Below, one piece after another: positions 16,994 to 26,170 of a stretch of 54,392 nucleotides of DNA; within the stretch, counting starts at the first letter, position 1; the number at the start of each line of letters is the position of its first letter. The notes under the pieces are model-generated. The model was not told where the DNA came from. It worked only from the letters and a program-made list of their open reading frames with translations, and did not search any database. Both the position numbers and the translations under genes were made by a program. Source of the stretch: Fretibacterium fastidiosum (GTDB lineage: Bacteria > Synergistota > Synergistia > Synergistales > Aminobacteriaceae); the NCBI RefSeq assembly GCF_000210715.1, contig NC_021038.1, positions 2,007,089-2,061,480 on the forward strand, read 5' to 3'.

Positions 16994-17923
16994 GTGTTAA
17001 AGTACACGCTGCGCCGACTTCTGATGCTCATTCCCGTGCTTGCGGGAGTCGCGCTGATCGTCTTCACGCTCCTCTACATCACCCCCGGCGACCCCGCCCG
17101 AATGGCCCTGGGCGAGGACGCGCCCGCGGAGGCGGTGGAGCAGTTCCGCATCAACTACGGCTTGAACGACCCCTTTTTCGTCCAATTCGGCCGCTACTGT
17201 TACAAGGCCGCCCTTCAAGGCGACATCGGGCGCTCCTACGTGACGAAGGCCCCCGTCAGCGAGGAGCTGATGGCCCGGTTCCCCATCACGCTGAAGCTGG
17301 CCTTCTGGGCCGTGGTCCTGGGCGTGGCCCTGGGACTTCCCTTCGGAATCATCTGCGCCATCCGGCAGTACTCCTTCTTCGACTCCATCACGATGGTCCT
17401 CGCCCTGATCGGCGTCGCCATGCCGAACTTCTGGCTGGGCGTGCTCCTCATCCTGCTCTTCTCCGTCAAGCTGGAGTGGCTGCCGCCGTCCGGCTTCAAC
17501 ACCTTCGCCGAGATGATCATGCCGGTGTTCACGCTCTCCGGCGGCACGCTGGCCGTCATCACCCGCATGACGCGCTCCAGCATGCTGGAGGTCATCCGCT
17601 CCGACTACATCCGCACGGCCCGCGCCAAGGGACAGAAGGAGTCCGTCATCATCTGGCGGCACGCACTGCCCAACGCCCTGATCCCCATCCTGACCATCAT
17701 CGGGATGCAGTTCGGCAGCCTCCTGGGCGGCGCCATCCTGACCGAGACGGTGTTCTCCATTCCCGGCATCGGCCGTTTGGTGGTGGAGTCCATCAAGATG
17801 CGCGACTTCCCGGTCGTCCAGGGAGGCGTGCTCTACATCGCCGTCGTGTACTGCATCATGAATCTCGTCGTAGACCTTCTCTACGCCTGGGTTGACCCCA
17901 GAATCAAGGCCAAATACCGCTAG
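16994..17923 (+). CDS. dppB: Peptide ABC transporter permease, DppB type
   Basis: First channel subunit of a dipeptide/oligopeptide importer, 309 residues with six membrane helices. The opening (LKYTLRRLLMLIPVLAGVALIVFTLLYITPGDPA) is the classic DppB/OppB start, and the EAA loop reads DYIRTARAKGQKESVIIWRHALPNALIPI (about 205-235). GTG start at 16994 with AGGAGG 7 nt upstream. First gene of a run dppB-dppC-dppD-dppF, a small membrane protein, then the binding protein. Nickel importers share this fold, so substrate is inferred from the peptide-type binding protein that follows. Confidence 0.92.
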   Translation: MLKYTLRRLLMLIPVLAGVALIVFTLLYITPGDPARMALGEDAPAEAVEQFRINYGLNDPFFVQFGRYCYKAALQGDIGRSYVTKAPVSEELMARFPITLKLAFWAVVLGVALGLPFGIICAIRQYSFFDSITMVLALIGVAMPNFWLGVLLILLFSVKLEWLPPSGFNTFAEMIMPVFTLSGGTLAVITRMTRSSMLEVIRSDYIRTARAKGQKESVIIWRHALPNALIPILTIIGMQFGSLLGGAILTETVFSIPGIGRLVVESIKMRDFPVVQGGVLYIAVVYCIMNLVVDLLYAWVDPRIKAKYR

Positions 17924-17938
17924 GGGGAAAGTGAAGAG

Positions 17939-18793
17939 ATGATCCTGAAGAAGAACAGTATGCTGCGGCTGACGCTGATCCGCCTGCGGCGCAACAAGCT
18001 GGCCATGATCGGCCTGGCGGTCCTGATCCTGCTGATCCTCGTCGCCGTCTTTGCAGACTACGTGGCGCCCTTCAAGTACTCGCGTCAGAACCTGCGCGAG
18101 GTGCTTCAGTACCCCAACGCCAAGCACCTCCTGGGGACCGACGAATTCGGGCGCGACGTCCTGAGCCGCCTGATCTACGGCGCGCGCGTGTCCCTGCAGG
18201 TGGGGCTGGTGTCCGTCTCCATCGCCCTGGTGCTGGGCGGCGCCCTGGGTGCCATCGCGGGCTACTACGGAGGCTGGCTGGACAACCTCCTGATGCGCCT
18301 GATGGACGTGCAGCTGGCCATCCCCTCCACGCTCCTGGCCATCGCCATCGCCGCGGCCCTGGGCCCCGGCCTCTTCAACCTGATGATCGCCGTGGGCATC
18401 TCGTCGGTGCCGCGTTTCTCGCGCCTCCTGCGGGCCTCCGTGCTCTCGGTGAAGGAGATGGAGTTCATCGAGGCCGCCAGAGCCATGGGCGCCAGCGACT
18501 TCCGCATCATCCTGCTGCACATCCTGCCCAACTGCTGCGCTCCGCTCATCGTCCAGGCGACGTTGAGCGTGGCCGGCGCCATCCTCTCCTCCGCCGCCCT
18601 GAGCTTCATCGGCCTGGGCATCCAGCCGCCGTTCCCGGAGTGGGGCGGCATGTTGTCCAGCGCTCGCGGCTACCTGCGCGGCAGCGCCTACCTCAGCATG
18701 TTTCCGGGCATCGCCATCGTCGTCACCATCATCGCCCTGAACTTCCTGGGCGACGGCCTGCGGGACGCCATGGACCCCAAGCTGAAGCGCTGA
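17939..18793 (+). CDS. dppC: Peptide ABC transporter permease, DppC type
   Basis: Second channel subunit, 284 residues. It has the N-terminal cytoplasmic stretch and first helix (NKLAMIGLAVLILLILVAVFADYVAP), the HLLGTDEFGRDVLSRLIYGARVSL motif typical of DppC, and the EAA loop EFIEAARAMGASDFRIILLHILPN. It begins 15 nt after dppB on the same strand, with a G/A-rich ribosome site. Pairs with DppB to form the heterodimeric channel. Confidence 0.92.
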   Translation: MILKKNSMLRLTLIRLRRNKLAMIGLAVLILLILVAVFADYVAPFKYSRQNLREVLQYPNAKHLLGTDEFGRDVLSRLIYGARVSLQVGLVSVSIALVLGGALGAIAGYYGGWLDNLLMRLMDVQLAIPSTLLAIAIAAALGPGLFNLMIAVGISSVPRFSRLLRASVLSVKEMEFIEAARAMGASDFRIILLHILPNCCAPLIVQATLSVAGAILSSAALSFIGLGIQPPFPEWGGMLSSARGYLRGSAYLSMFPGIAIVVTIIALNFLGDGLRDAMDPKLKR

Positions 18794-18809
18794 CGGGAGG
18801 GGAACGACG

Positions 18810-19805
18810 ATGAACGGCAACGATCTGCTCCTCGACGTCCGCGACCTGTCCGTCCAGTTCGACACGGACTCCGGCGTGGTGCACGCCGTCAACCACCTCA
18901 ACCTCCAGCTCCGGGAGGGACACGCCTTGGGCTTCGTGGGCGAGACGGGGGCCGGCAAGACCACCACGGCCCTGGCCATCCTCCAGCTCATCCAGTCGCC
19001 CCCCGGCGAGGTCACGGGCGGCGAGATCCTGTTCAAGGGGCAGGACGTCCGAAAGATGACGGACGCGGAGCGGCGCCACATGCGCGGCAGCCAGATCGCC
19101 ATGATCTTCCAGGACCCCATGACCTCCCTGAACCCCATCATGACCGTCGAGGAGCAGATCATGGAGATGATCTCCCTGCACACGGACCTGAAGGGGCGGG
19201 AGGTCCGGGACCGCGCCTACGAGATGCTGGGGCTCGTGGGGATCCGCACGGAGCGGGCCAAGGACTACCCCCACCAGTTCTCCGGCGGGATGCGCCAGCG
19301 CGTGGGCATCGCCATCGCCCTGGCCTGCCGGCCGAGTCTGCTCATCGCGGACGAGCCCACCACGGCCCTGGACGTCACCATTCAGGCGCAGGTGCTGGAG
19401 CTGATCAAGGACCTCCAGCAGAAGGTGAAGACCTCCATGCTGCTGATCACCCACGACCTCGGCATCGTGGCGGAGACCTGCGACAGCGTCGCCATCATGT
19501 ACGCGGGGCGCCTCGTGGAGTACGCGGACCTGCGTCAGCTCTACGGGAACCCGCTGCACCCCTACACCCACGGGCTCTTTGACGCCGTGCCCGACCTGGA
19601 CACCCCCCTCGGCCAGAAGCTAGCGGTGGTCCCAGGCCTCCCGCCCGACCCGACGAACCTGCCCGCGGGATGCAGCTTCTCTCCGCGCTGCTCCCAGGCC
19701 CAGCCCGTCTGCTTCGAGAGGGCCTGCGGCATGGTCGAGGTGGAAAAGGGGCATTTCGTCGATTGTCACTTTCCGAAGAAGATCGAGGGAGGAGCCAGGC
19801 TATGA
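18810..19805 (+). CDS. dppD: Peptide ABC transporter ATPase, DppD type
   Basis: ATPase subunit, 331 residues: Walker [10 protein letters not shown] (about 46), Q-loop [11 protein letters not shown], signature FSGGMRQR (about 155), Walker [15 protein letters not shown] (about 178), H-loop LLITHDLG. The C-terminal oligopeptide-type extension has four Cys (GCSFSPRC...C...DC), which in the family can hold an iron-sulfur cluster. GGAGGGGAACG precedes the ATG. Its stop overlaps the dppF ATG by 4 nt (ATGA). Confidence 0.93.
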   Translation: MNGNDLLLDVRDLSVQFDTDSGVVHAVNHLNLQLREGHALGFVGETGAGKTTTALAILQLIQSPPGEVTGGEILFKGQDVRKMTDAERRHMRGSQIAMIFQDPMTSLNPIMTVEEQIMEMISLHTDLKGREVRDRAYEMLGLVGIRTERAKDYPHQFSGGMRQRVGIAIALACRPSLLIADEPTTALDVTIQAQVLELIKDLQQKVKTSMLLITHDLGIVAETCDSVAIMYAGRLVEYADLRQLYGNPLHPYTHGLFDAVPDLDTPLGQKLAVVPGLPPDPTNLPAGCSFSPRCSQAQPVCFERACGMVEVEKGHFVDCHFPKKIEGGARL

Positions 19806-20790
19806 GCGGCGCAAAGGCTGCCCCGGAGACGTTTCTCGATATCCGGGGACTCAAAAAATACTTCAGCGTACACGGAGGCCTGCTCCACGCCGTGGACGAC
19901 GTTTCGCTTTCCATCGCCAGGGGCTGCACCCTGGGGCTGGTGGGCGAGTCCGGCTGCGGGAAGTCCACCCTGGGGCGCGTCGTCATCGGCCTGATCGAGG
20001 CCACGGACGGCGAGGTGCTCTTCGACGGCCAGGACTCCCTCAAGTTCACGGGGGCGAAGCGCAGCGAGTTTCGCCGCAGGGCCCAGATCGTCTTTCAGGA
20101 CCCCTTCTCGTCCCTGAACCCGCGCATGTCGGTGTCGCAGCTCATCGCGGAGCCTCTCGTCATCAACCGGGCCTGCCCCCACCGGGAGCTGGACGCCCGC
20201 GTCAAAAAACTGATGGACACCGTGGGGCTGGCCTCACGCCTCATCACCTCCTTTCCCCACGAGCTGGACGGCGGACGGCGGCAGCGGATCGGCATCGCCA
20301 GAGCCCTGGCCCTGGACCCGGACTTCATCGTCCTGGACGAGCCCGTCTCGGCGCTGGACGTCTGCATTCAGGCCCAGGTGCTGAACCTTCTGGAGGAGCT
20401 GAAGAAGGAGAGGGGCTACACCTACCTCTTCATCTCCCACAACCTGAGCGTGGTGCGCTACGTCTCCGACGAGGTGGCCGTGATGTACCTGGGACAGGTC
20501 GTGGAGAAGGCGGACAACACCACCCTGTTCAAGAACCCCGTCCACCCCTACACGCAGGCGCTGCTCTCCGCCGTGCCGACGGCGCGCCTCAGCGGGCGCC
20601 GCCAGAGGATCATCCTGGAGGGCGACGTGCCGAGCCCCATCAACCCGCCGGCTCCTGCCGCTTCATGGGGCGCTGCGCCTACCGTCAGGACGAGTGCCTG
20701 GAGGGGACGCCGCCCCTGACGGAGTACGAGCCGGGGCACTTCGTGGCCTGCCGCTTCGCCGGGCGTCTGACCCGGAGCCGATCTTCATGA
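19802..20790 (+). pseudogene. dppF: Peptide ABC transporter ATPase, DppF type, frame broken near the 3' end
   Basis: Second ATPase of the importer: GESGCGKST (about 47), VFQDPFSSLNPR, ELDGGRRQR in the signature position, FIVLDEPVSALDV, LFISHNL. As read, the frame stops at 20719 after an unlikely tail (PAPAASWGAAP). One base missing near 20650-20653 explains this: restored, PPGSCRFMGRC is followed by CAYRQDEC and GHFVACRF, the normal cysteine-bearing end, with a stop at 20788-20790. That restored stop overlaps the next gene's ATG (ATGA), strongly supporting it as the native end. The signature ELDGG instead of LSGG is unusual. A sequencing error and a recent mutation cannot be told apart here. 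Confidence 0.88.
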
Positions 20791-21383
20791 GCGGGGAACG
20801 GACCGAAGGCTCCCCTCCCTCACGGCTGCGCTGGTACGTCGGCGTGCCGCTGGGGACGAACCCCCTGATCCTGCTGGACCTCTCCATCCTGCTGACCGTC
20901 GGCTGGTCCGTGAGCTGGCTCTCCCTCCTGGCGCTTCAGGCGGGGTTCGGAGGCTACGTGGACGCCTCCCACGTCAAGGGGGCCGCCTTGGTGTCGGGCT
21001 ACCTGGTCCTGGCTTTTCTGGGGCTGTTCGGGGTCGTCTGCTTCGTCGTCATGAGGAACCGCTACGCGGCGCTCTACCGCTTCGACGAGGAGGACGCCTT
21101 CTGCGACAACATGAGGTGCAGCCCCCGCGCCGCGGACGGGCGGCGCCTGCACTTCACGGGCTACCCCATCGATCCGGTCCTGGAGGTCATCCGCAGCACA
21201 GAGCGCCGCGCCCGATGGGAGGACGTGACGACGGTGCAGCCCATGGACGCGATGCGGGTCCTCCTCCTGAGGGGCCGTCGGGGCGTGCTGATGCGGGTCT
21301 ACTGCCCGGACGACGCCACCTACGACCAGGCGCTGCTCTACGCGGAGACGCACCGGAAGAAGACCGATGCCAGTTCGCGTTAA
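20787..21383 (+). CDS. Hypothetical membrane protein inside the peptide transporter operon
   Basis: Not recognised. 198 residues: a short cytoplasmic start, two hydrophobic helices (about 25-50 and 68-90), then a cytoplasmic-looking domain of about 105 residues with alternating charged and hydrophobic positions (RYAALYRFDEEDAFC, VLEVIRSTERRARWEDVTTV, RVLLLRGRRGVLMRVYCPDD). The layout, two helices then a small beta-rich domain, resembles PH-like or YcxB-like membrane proteins, but I see no decisive motif. Its ATG overlaps the restored dppF stop, so it belongs to the operon. The binding-protein gene follows after a repeat-rich gap. Confidence 0.7.
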   Translation: MSGERTEGSPPSRLRWYVGVPLGTNPLILLDLSILLTVGWSVSWLSLLALQAGFGGYVDASHVKGAALVSGYLVLAFLGLFGVVCFVVMRNRYAALYRFDEEDAFCDNMRCSPRAADGRRLHFTGYPIDPVLEVIRSTERRARWEDVTTVQPMDAMRVLLLRGRRGVLMRVYCPDDATYDQALLYAETHRKKTDASSR

Positions 21384-21761
21384 AAAAACGCTCAGGGCTC
21401 CTGGCGCCCCTGTGAGGGCTGCCCCGAAGGGGCTGAGGGGTTATCGTTGAGTGTGAAAGGCGACCCCTCCGGCCCTTCGGGCCACCTCCCCTTGCAGGGG
21501 AGGCGAAAACGAAGCGGCGCGTTTTCAGGCCCCCCTGGAAGGGGGGCTGTCGAGCCCTGAAGGGGCGAGACTGAGGGGTTATTTTGGGGAGTGTGAGCCT
21601 GAGGACCAACCCCTCCGGTTCGCTGGCGCGAACCACCTCCCCTTGCAGGGGAGGCGAACCGCGTTGTCAGACGCGATTGGGCATGAATGACGCGGCGCCC
21701 TTTAACGATGGATCATAGGGCCTCTGTGAGGCCTTATACTACCCGGAAGGAGTGTTCTGTT
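21384..21761. repeat. Two tandem copies of a palindromic dispersed repeat
   Basis: The gap before the binding-protein gene holds two related copies (about 21415-21510 and 21545-21660). Each has GAAGGGGC, CTGAGGGGTTAT, GAGTGTGA, ACCCCTCCGG, and CACCTCCCCTTGCAGGGGAGGC, so each can fold into nested hairpins (AGGGGTT with AACCCCT; CTCCCC with GGGGAG). An inverted relative lies at 39694-39735. They read like REP or small MITE elements and are non-coding. TATACT at 21735-21740 is a possible -10 for the binding-protein gene. Confidence 0.75.
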
Positions 21762-23279
21762 TTGAAGAAGCGCGTTTTTCTGTTCCTGTTGGCTGCGGCG
21801 TTCGCAGCCCTGGCCTGCGGCGTCGCCGCAGCGGCGCCCAAGGACGAGATCGTCGTGGGCACGGCGTCGGACGCGAAGTCCCTGGACCCCCAGATGGCGA
21901 ACGACACCTCGTCCAGTTGCGCCCTGATCCAGATGTACGAACCGCTGTTCGAGTTCTCGCCGGACAAGAAGCTCGTCGGATACCTGGCGGAGAGCTGGAA
22001 GCAACTGGACCCGACGACGTGGGAGATCACGCTGCGCAAGGGCATTAAGTTCCACAACGGCGACGAGTTGACCGCCGAGGACGCCGTGTTCACGCTCCAC
22101 CGCATGACGACGCCGAAGGCTGCGGCCGTGAAGTCCTACGGCGCCAACATCGACCCCGAGGGGCTCAAGGTCATCGACCGGTACACGTTCCAGGTCAAGT
22201 CCTCCGCCCCCATGGCCGGCTTCCTGGCCTACCTGAACCACTCCTCCTCCTACATCATGAACAAGAAGGTCGTGGAGGCCGCAGGCGAGGACTACGGCAA
22301 GGAGCCCATCGGCACCGGCCCCTTCAAGTTCGTCTCCGCGCTGAAGGGCGACCACATCACCTTCGAGCGTTTCGAGGACTACTGGGGCGAGAAGCCGAAG
22401 TTCAAGACGCTCAAGATCCGCACCATTCCGGAGACCACGAGCCGCGTCATCGAGCTTGAGACGGGGAACATCGACATCGCCTACGGCCTTCCCACCAGCG
22501 ACTTCAAGCGCCTGCAGGAGGAGGGCAAGGTCAGCGTCTACAACAAGCCGGGCCTGTCCATCACCTACATGGGCTTCAACACCCAGACGCCGCCCTTCGA
22601 CAAACCCGAGGTCCGCCGGGCCATCACGATCGCCATCGACCGCGAGGCCGCTCTGGACGTGGTCTATCAGGGGCTGGGCCGCGTGCCCACCAGCCCGCTC
22701 CTGCCCATCAACAACTACTTCCCCGAGCCCGTCCCCGTGGAGTACGACCCCGACAAGGCCAGGGAGATGCTGGACAAGGCCGGCGTCAAGGACCTTGCCT
22801 TCACCATCTACACCAACGAGAACAAGCAGCGCAAGGACTACGCCGAGGTCATCCAGAACATGCTCGCCGAGCTGGACATCAAGGTCGACATCCAGGTCCT
22901 GGAGTGGGGCACCTTCCTGGATCAGCTGAAGGCCGGCAAGCTGCCCGTCTTCATGATCGGCTGGTCCGCCTCCGACATCAACCCGGACCCGGACGCCTAC
23001 ATCAAGGCGGCCATGCACTCCAAGTTCGCAGGGCCCTCCAACCGCGTCTGGCTGAAGGACGCCGAGGTGGACGAGCTGCTGGACAAGGGGACCGTCACGG
23101 CGGACGGCCCGGAGCGCGCGGAGATCTACAAGCGCTTCTGCGACCGCGTGAACGAGCTGAACCCGTGGTGCTACCTCGCCATCGCCGACACCCTTTACGG
23201 CACCAACAAGGCCCTGAAGGGCGCGGACAACTTCTACCGCGGCATCATCAACCGTCTTGACGGCGTGTACTACGAGTAG
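21762..23279 (+). CDS. dppA: Peptide ABC transporter substrate-binding protein (family 5)
   Basis: Periplasmic solute-binding protein for the importer encoded upstream, 505 residues. A signal peptide (KKRVFLFLLAAAFAALACGVAAA) is followed by DEIVVGTASDAKSLDPQ, the family's SLDP motif, then LAESWKQLDPTTWEITLRKGIKFHNGDELTAEDAVFTL (SBP_bac_5 signature), IGTGPFKFV and TYMGFNT. No lipobox cysteine is placed for lipidation. The start is TTG at 21762, set by GGAAGGAG 9 nt upstream; the frame is open further but without signal. Followed by a strong terminator at 23307. Dipeptide or oligopeptide binding is likely; nickel or other ligands cannot be excluded. Confidence 0.92.
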   Translation: MKKRVFLFLLAAAFAALACGVAAAAPKDEIVVGTASDAKSLDPQMANDTSSSCALIQMYEPLFEFSPDKKLVGYLAESWKQLDPTTWEITLRKGIKFHNGDELTAEDAVFTLHRMTTPKAAAVKSYGANIDPEGLKVIDRYTFQVKSSAPMAGFLAYLNHSSSYIMNKKVVEAAGEDYGKEPIGTGPFKFVSALKGDHITFERFEDYWGEKPKFKTLKIRTIPETTSRVIELETGNIDIAYGLPTSDFKRLQEEGKVSVYNKPGLSITYMGFNTQTPPFDKPEVRRAITIAIDREAALDVVYQGLGRVPTSPLLPINNYFPEPVPVEYDPDKAREMLDKAGVKDLAFTIYTNENKQRKDYAEVIQNMLAELDIKVDIQVLEWGTFLDQLKAGKLPVFMIGWSASDINPDPDAYIKAAMHSKFAGPSNRVWLKDAEVDELLDKGTVTADGPERAEIYKRFCDRVNELNPWCYLAIADTLYGTNKALKGADNFYRGIINRLDGVYYE

Positions 23280-23306
23280 CGCATCGGCACCTCAAAACGA
23301 CGACGA

Positions 23307-23334
23307 GGGGGCCTGGGCATTTGCCCAGGCCCCT
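23307..23334. terminator. Terminator after the peptide-binding protein gene
   Basis: GGGGCCTGGGC pairs with GCCCAGGCCCC across a 4-nt loop, 28 nt after the stop. The downstream T-run is weak (CCGTTTCG). It may also serve the convergent hydrolase gene. Confidence 0.7.
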
Positions 23335-23361
23335 GCCGTTTCGTCGTCGGTCGCCGACGCT

Positions 23362-24750
23362 TCAGGACCGTTTTTTGACGATGCGGTCCCCCAGCCGGGC
23401 GCCCCACACCTCCCCGTCCTCGCCGAAGTGGAGCCGAAACTCCGTCTCGGACAGGCCGGATCGCAACACCGCCCGGAAGGGGTGCACCATGAGGACCTCC
23501 ATAACTTTGCCGCTGTTTGTGACGGCGACGCCCTCTCCGTCGCGCTCCACCAGGACGTCTGCGCCCTCCCCCGACTCGTACCGTCCGCAGGCAGCTCGAA
23601 GGGTCGCGTCCGTCCAGGGACATCTGCGCCAGCGGCTCGCCGGTCGAGGGTCAAGTCCCATGGATAGCCGCAGCGCCGCGTCCGCCAGCAGGGACACGGG
23701 AACGTCCTCCGTGTTGCACAGCACGACGACGCCGCGCTCCAGCTCCGGAGACCAGGCCATGTGCGAGGACACGCCGGGCAGGCTGCCGCCGTGGCGGATC
23801 ACCGTGACGTCCTCAAGGAAGCTGATGGAGAGCCCGTAGCCATAGAACTGCTGGCTGCGCGTTGGGATGCGCGGGCGGCACATGGCGCGGACGCCCCTGG
23901 CGGAAGCCAGACGACCGCCTCCATCAATGGCCCCTTCGTTCAGGTACATGCGGAGGTACTTCTTCATGTCGGCCAGCGTGGACTTCATGGCACCGCCGCC
24001 CATGAGGACGAAGGCGTTGCGGCAGAAGTTCAGGTCCCCCTCCGGCGCCGCCTCGGAGTAGAGCTTCGCGACGTTCGCGTCCTGCGCGGGGCGCAGAAAC
24101 TCGCAGGAGCTGCGGGTCATCCCCAGGGGCTCCAGGACCTCCCGCCTCACGCAGGCGGCGTAGCTGCCCGCCCCACTTGCGCGGTGGATGACCTCCGCCA
24201 GGAGGCCGTATCCATCGTTGCAGTAGCTCATGTACTCCCCCGGCTCGCCGACGCGCTCCGACGCAGCGCTCATAGCCCCCGCCACCCTGTCGACGCCAGC
24301 GCGGGCCAGCTCGTCGCTGAAGGCCGGGTCCTCCGGACCGTCAAGCGGGAGCCCCAACTCCTTCGCCACGGGCTCCAGCGTCGTCCGCGGCAGGGGGAAG
24401 TACCCGCCGCTGTGGCTCAGGAGGTGGGCCAGCCTCACGGGGTTCGGGCCCGCGTCCCTGAAGGAGGGGCAATGGACCGACACCGGGTCCTGAAGGGAGA
24501 GAGAGCCCCGCTCGGCCAACTGCGTCACCAGCAGGGCGGTGAAGGATTTCGTGAGGGACGCCAGCCCGAAGATCGTGTCCTCGTCGATCGCCAGGCGGCG
24601 CTCCGCGTCGCGGTATCCGGCCAACTTCTGCCAAAGCGTGCGCCCCACCCGGTCGATCACGGCCACGGCGACGCCCCGGGCGCGGTGAACCTCCATCACC
24701 TCCGCCAGATACTCCTCGTACCGACGCTCAAGATCGCTGTTCAAGCTCAT
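23362..24750 (-). CDS. Serine hydrolase of the beta-lactamase (class C / penicillin-binding) fold
   Basis: 462 residues of the PF00144-type family, which includes class C beta-lactamases, D-aminopeptidases and esterases. The catalytic set is visible: SLTK (Ser and Lys, about 66-69), YCN (about 176-178) and HGG (about 323-325). A C-terminal domain of about 100 residues (from DATLRAACGRYES) resembles the lipocalin-like tail seen in D-aminopeptidase relatives. No signal peptide, so likely cytoplasmic, which argues against antibiotic resistance and for a peptide- or ester-hydrolysing role. ATG at 24750 is preceded by GGAGGAGG. Position next to the peptide importer fits peptide use. Confidence 0.85.
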   Translation of the reverse strand: MSLNSDLERRYEEYLAEVMEVHRARGVAVAVIDRVGRTLWQKLAGYRDAERRLAIDEDTIFGLASLTKSFTALLVTQLAERGSLSLQDPVSVHCPSFRDAGPNPVRLAHLLSHSGGYFPLPRTTLEPVAKELGLPLDGPEDPAFSDELARAGVDRVAGAMSAASERVGEPGEYMSYCNDGYGLLAEVIHRASGAGSYAACVRREVLEPLGMTRSSCEFLRPAQDANVAKLYSEAAPEGDLNFCRNAFVLMGGGAMKSTLADMKKYLRMYLNEGAIDGGGRLASARGVRAMCRPRIPTRSQQFYGYGLSISFLEDVTVIRHGGSLPGVSSHMAWSPELERGVVVLCNTEDVPVSLLADAALRLSMGLDPRPASRWRRCPWTDATLRAACGRYESGEGADVLVERDGEGVAVTNSGKVMEVLMVHPFRAVLRSGLSETEFRLHFGEDGEVWGARLGDRIVKKRS

Positions 24751-24803
24751 CAAGCTCCTCCTCCGCCGTCCATGACAGGAACCGGCCTTTCATAGTATCC
24801 CCA

Positions 24804-25946
24804 TCATCCCGCGCCGTTGCCCGCAAGGGGCCCCTCGCAGGAATTCCCGCTGTCCACCGCAAGCCGGACCAGAGCGTCCGACACCGCCCCCGCGATGAAG
24901 GCCACGGCCTCCTCAGCGTCATGAGCGTCGTGGACCGATCCGGAGGGGGCGACGCAAACGCCCATCGCCGCCAGGAGCCTCAGCGCGGCGGACAGCGCCT
25001 CGTCGGGGTAGAGCAGCCCCCACTCCGCCTGATCCATCAGGTGTACAATCAGGGACACGGACGCCAGCAGGCCGTCTCGGGCATCCAGCCCCGCCAGGGC
25101 CGCGGCGAAGCGCGCACGGTCCAGCCTCCCGCCCCCGTGGCGATAGCGCTCCCACAACGACTCCTCCGTCACCCCGAAGCGCTCCGTGCGCCGCAGGATG
25201 CCGTGCTGGCTCTGGGGCGTCAGGCCGCTCTGCAGCCGCAGGGCCTCCTTCACCGCGGCCTTCACCACGCGCCCCACCGCCGAGCCCAGCTTGCTGTGGT
25301 TCCCCGTATCGGTGAGGCGCAGGGAACTCGCTGCGTTAGCCACCACGATGGCGCCGTCCGTCCCCGACCCCGTCGCGATGCCGTGGGAGTAGCGGCTGGG
25401 GACGGCCAGCTCCTGAAGGGCGGCGGCCTTCGCCTCCGTCAGGGTGATCAGGGCGCGGGTCAGAGCCCCCTCGCTGAGGTCGCAACTGAAGTGCAGGATG
25501 ACGTTGACCGTCCCCGTCGGGGGCGCGGACCGGCGCTCCGCCTCCTCGTCCCAGTCCGCCGGGTCGCCGGAGCGCCCTGCGTTGACGTCGAGCCCCGCGG
25601 TCACCAGCGCGGCGACCTCAGCGGACCCCCAGCCGTCCTCCAGGATCGCCAGGTGCCCCATTTTGGCGGAGGTGGAGAGCCCGACGCTGACGGCGGGGTT
25701 CAGCCCGATCTCCCGCGCGATCAGGGCCAGGTGCTCCGCATAGGTCGGAGCCCGCATCGTGCAGTACTCGCCGCCCTTGATGCTGTAGCTGTAGTTGAAG
25801 GCCTGCCGCAGGTCCGTGCGCAGGCCGCCGTTGAAGGGCGACGTGCTCAGCACGCGGCGCGGCCCACCGAAGGCCAGCACCACAGCGCGGCCCGCCTCCC
25901 CCAGGCGCCTCGCCACGTCACCGCACGCCGAGCTCCAGACCTTCAT
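24804..25946 (-). CDS. cbiZ: Adenosylcobinamide amidohydrolase CbiZ, long form
   Basis: CbiZ removes the aminopropanol arm of (pseudo)cobalamin-type corrinoids to give adenosylcobyric acid for remodelling. The N-terminal 225 residues carry the family pattern: RVLSTSPFNGGLR, AFNYSY, VSVGLSTSAKMG, GTVNVILHFSCDLSEGALTRALITLTEAKAAAL, and SGTDGAIVVANAA. The protein has 380 residues; about 150 extra residues at the C-terminus (from about 230) are helical and not recognised. No signal peptide. A B12 riboswitch and btuFCD lie 5-13 kb away, supporting corrinoid salvage in this strain. GAGG precedes the ATG by 11 nt. Confidence 0.88.
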   Translation of the reverse strand: MKVWSSACGDVARRLGEAGRAVVLAFGGPRRVLSTSPFNGGLRTDLRQAFNYSYSIKGGEYCTMRAPTYAEHLALIAREIGLNPAVSVGLSTSAKMGHLAILEDGWGSAEVAALVTAGLDVNAGRSGDPADWDEEAERRSAPPTGTVNVILHFSCDLSEGALTRALITLTEAKAAALQELAVPSRYSHGIATGSGTDGAIVVANAASSLRLTDTGNHSKLGSAVGRVVKAAVKEALRLQSGLTPQSQHGILRRTERFGVTEESLWERYRHGGGRLDRARFAAALAGLDARDGLLASVSLIVHLMDQAEWGLLYPDEALSAALRLLAAMGVCVAPSGSVHDAHDAEEAVAFIAGAVSDALVRLAVDSGNSCEGPLAGNGAG

Positions 25947-26041
25947 TCAAAAAACGTCCTCAGGGGAATCGGGAACTCCGGCATCCCCGCGGGCCATAAT
26001 GCCGTATCGACAGAGGTCATCCCGTTCACCTCCCGCTCCAA

Positions 26042-26070
26042 ATTATACCCCAGCCAATCGCTCCATAATA
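26042..26070 (-). promoter_or_regulatory. Possible promoter of cbiZ
   Basis: Minus-strand TATAAT (26047-26042) lies 96 bp before the cbiZ ATG in an AT-rich patch; TATTAT sits in the -35 position at 17-bp spacing, a weak match. Confidence 0.35.
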
Positions 26071-26144
26071 ATCCGCCCGCCACGGCCTCACCCGCCGTGG
26101 ATTGACTCGCGGCATCGTGAAATACAAAGGCGGGACAAACAAGC

Positions 26145-26170
26145 AAAAACCCCCTCGGCGAGGGGGTTTC
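26145..26170 (-). terminator. Terminator of the toxin-antitoxin operon
   Basis: AAACCCCCTC and GAGGGGGTTT form a 10-bp stem with a 3-nt loop. On the minus strand it is followed by TTTTTG, so it ends transcripts coming from the toxin gene. Confidence 0.85.

Noticed and set aside
16997-19183. 728-codon minus-strand frame opposite the dpp operon
   Set aside because: Shadow frame; low-complexity Asp/Gln/His content and no motifs, while dppBCD on plus are clear.
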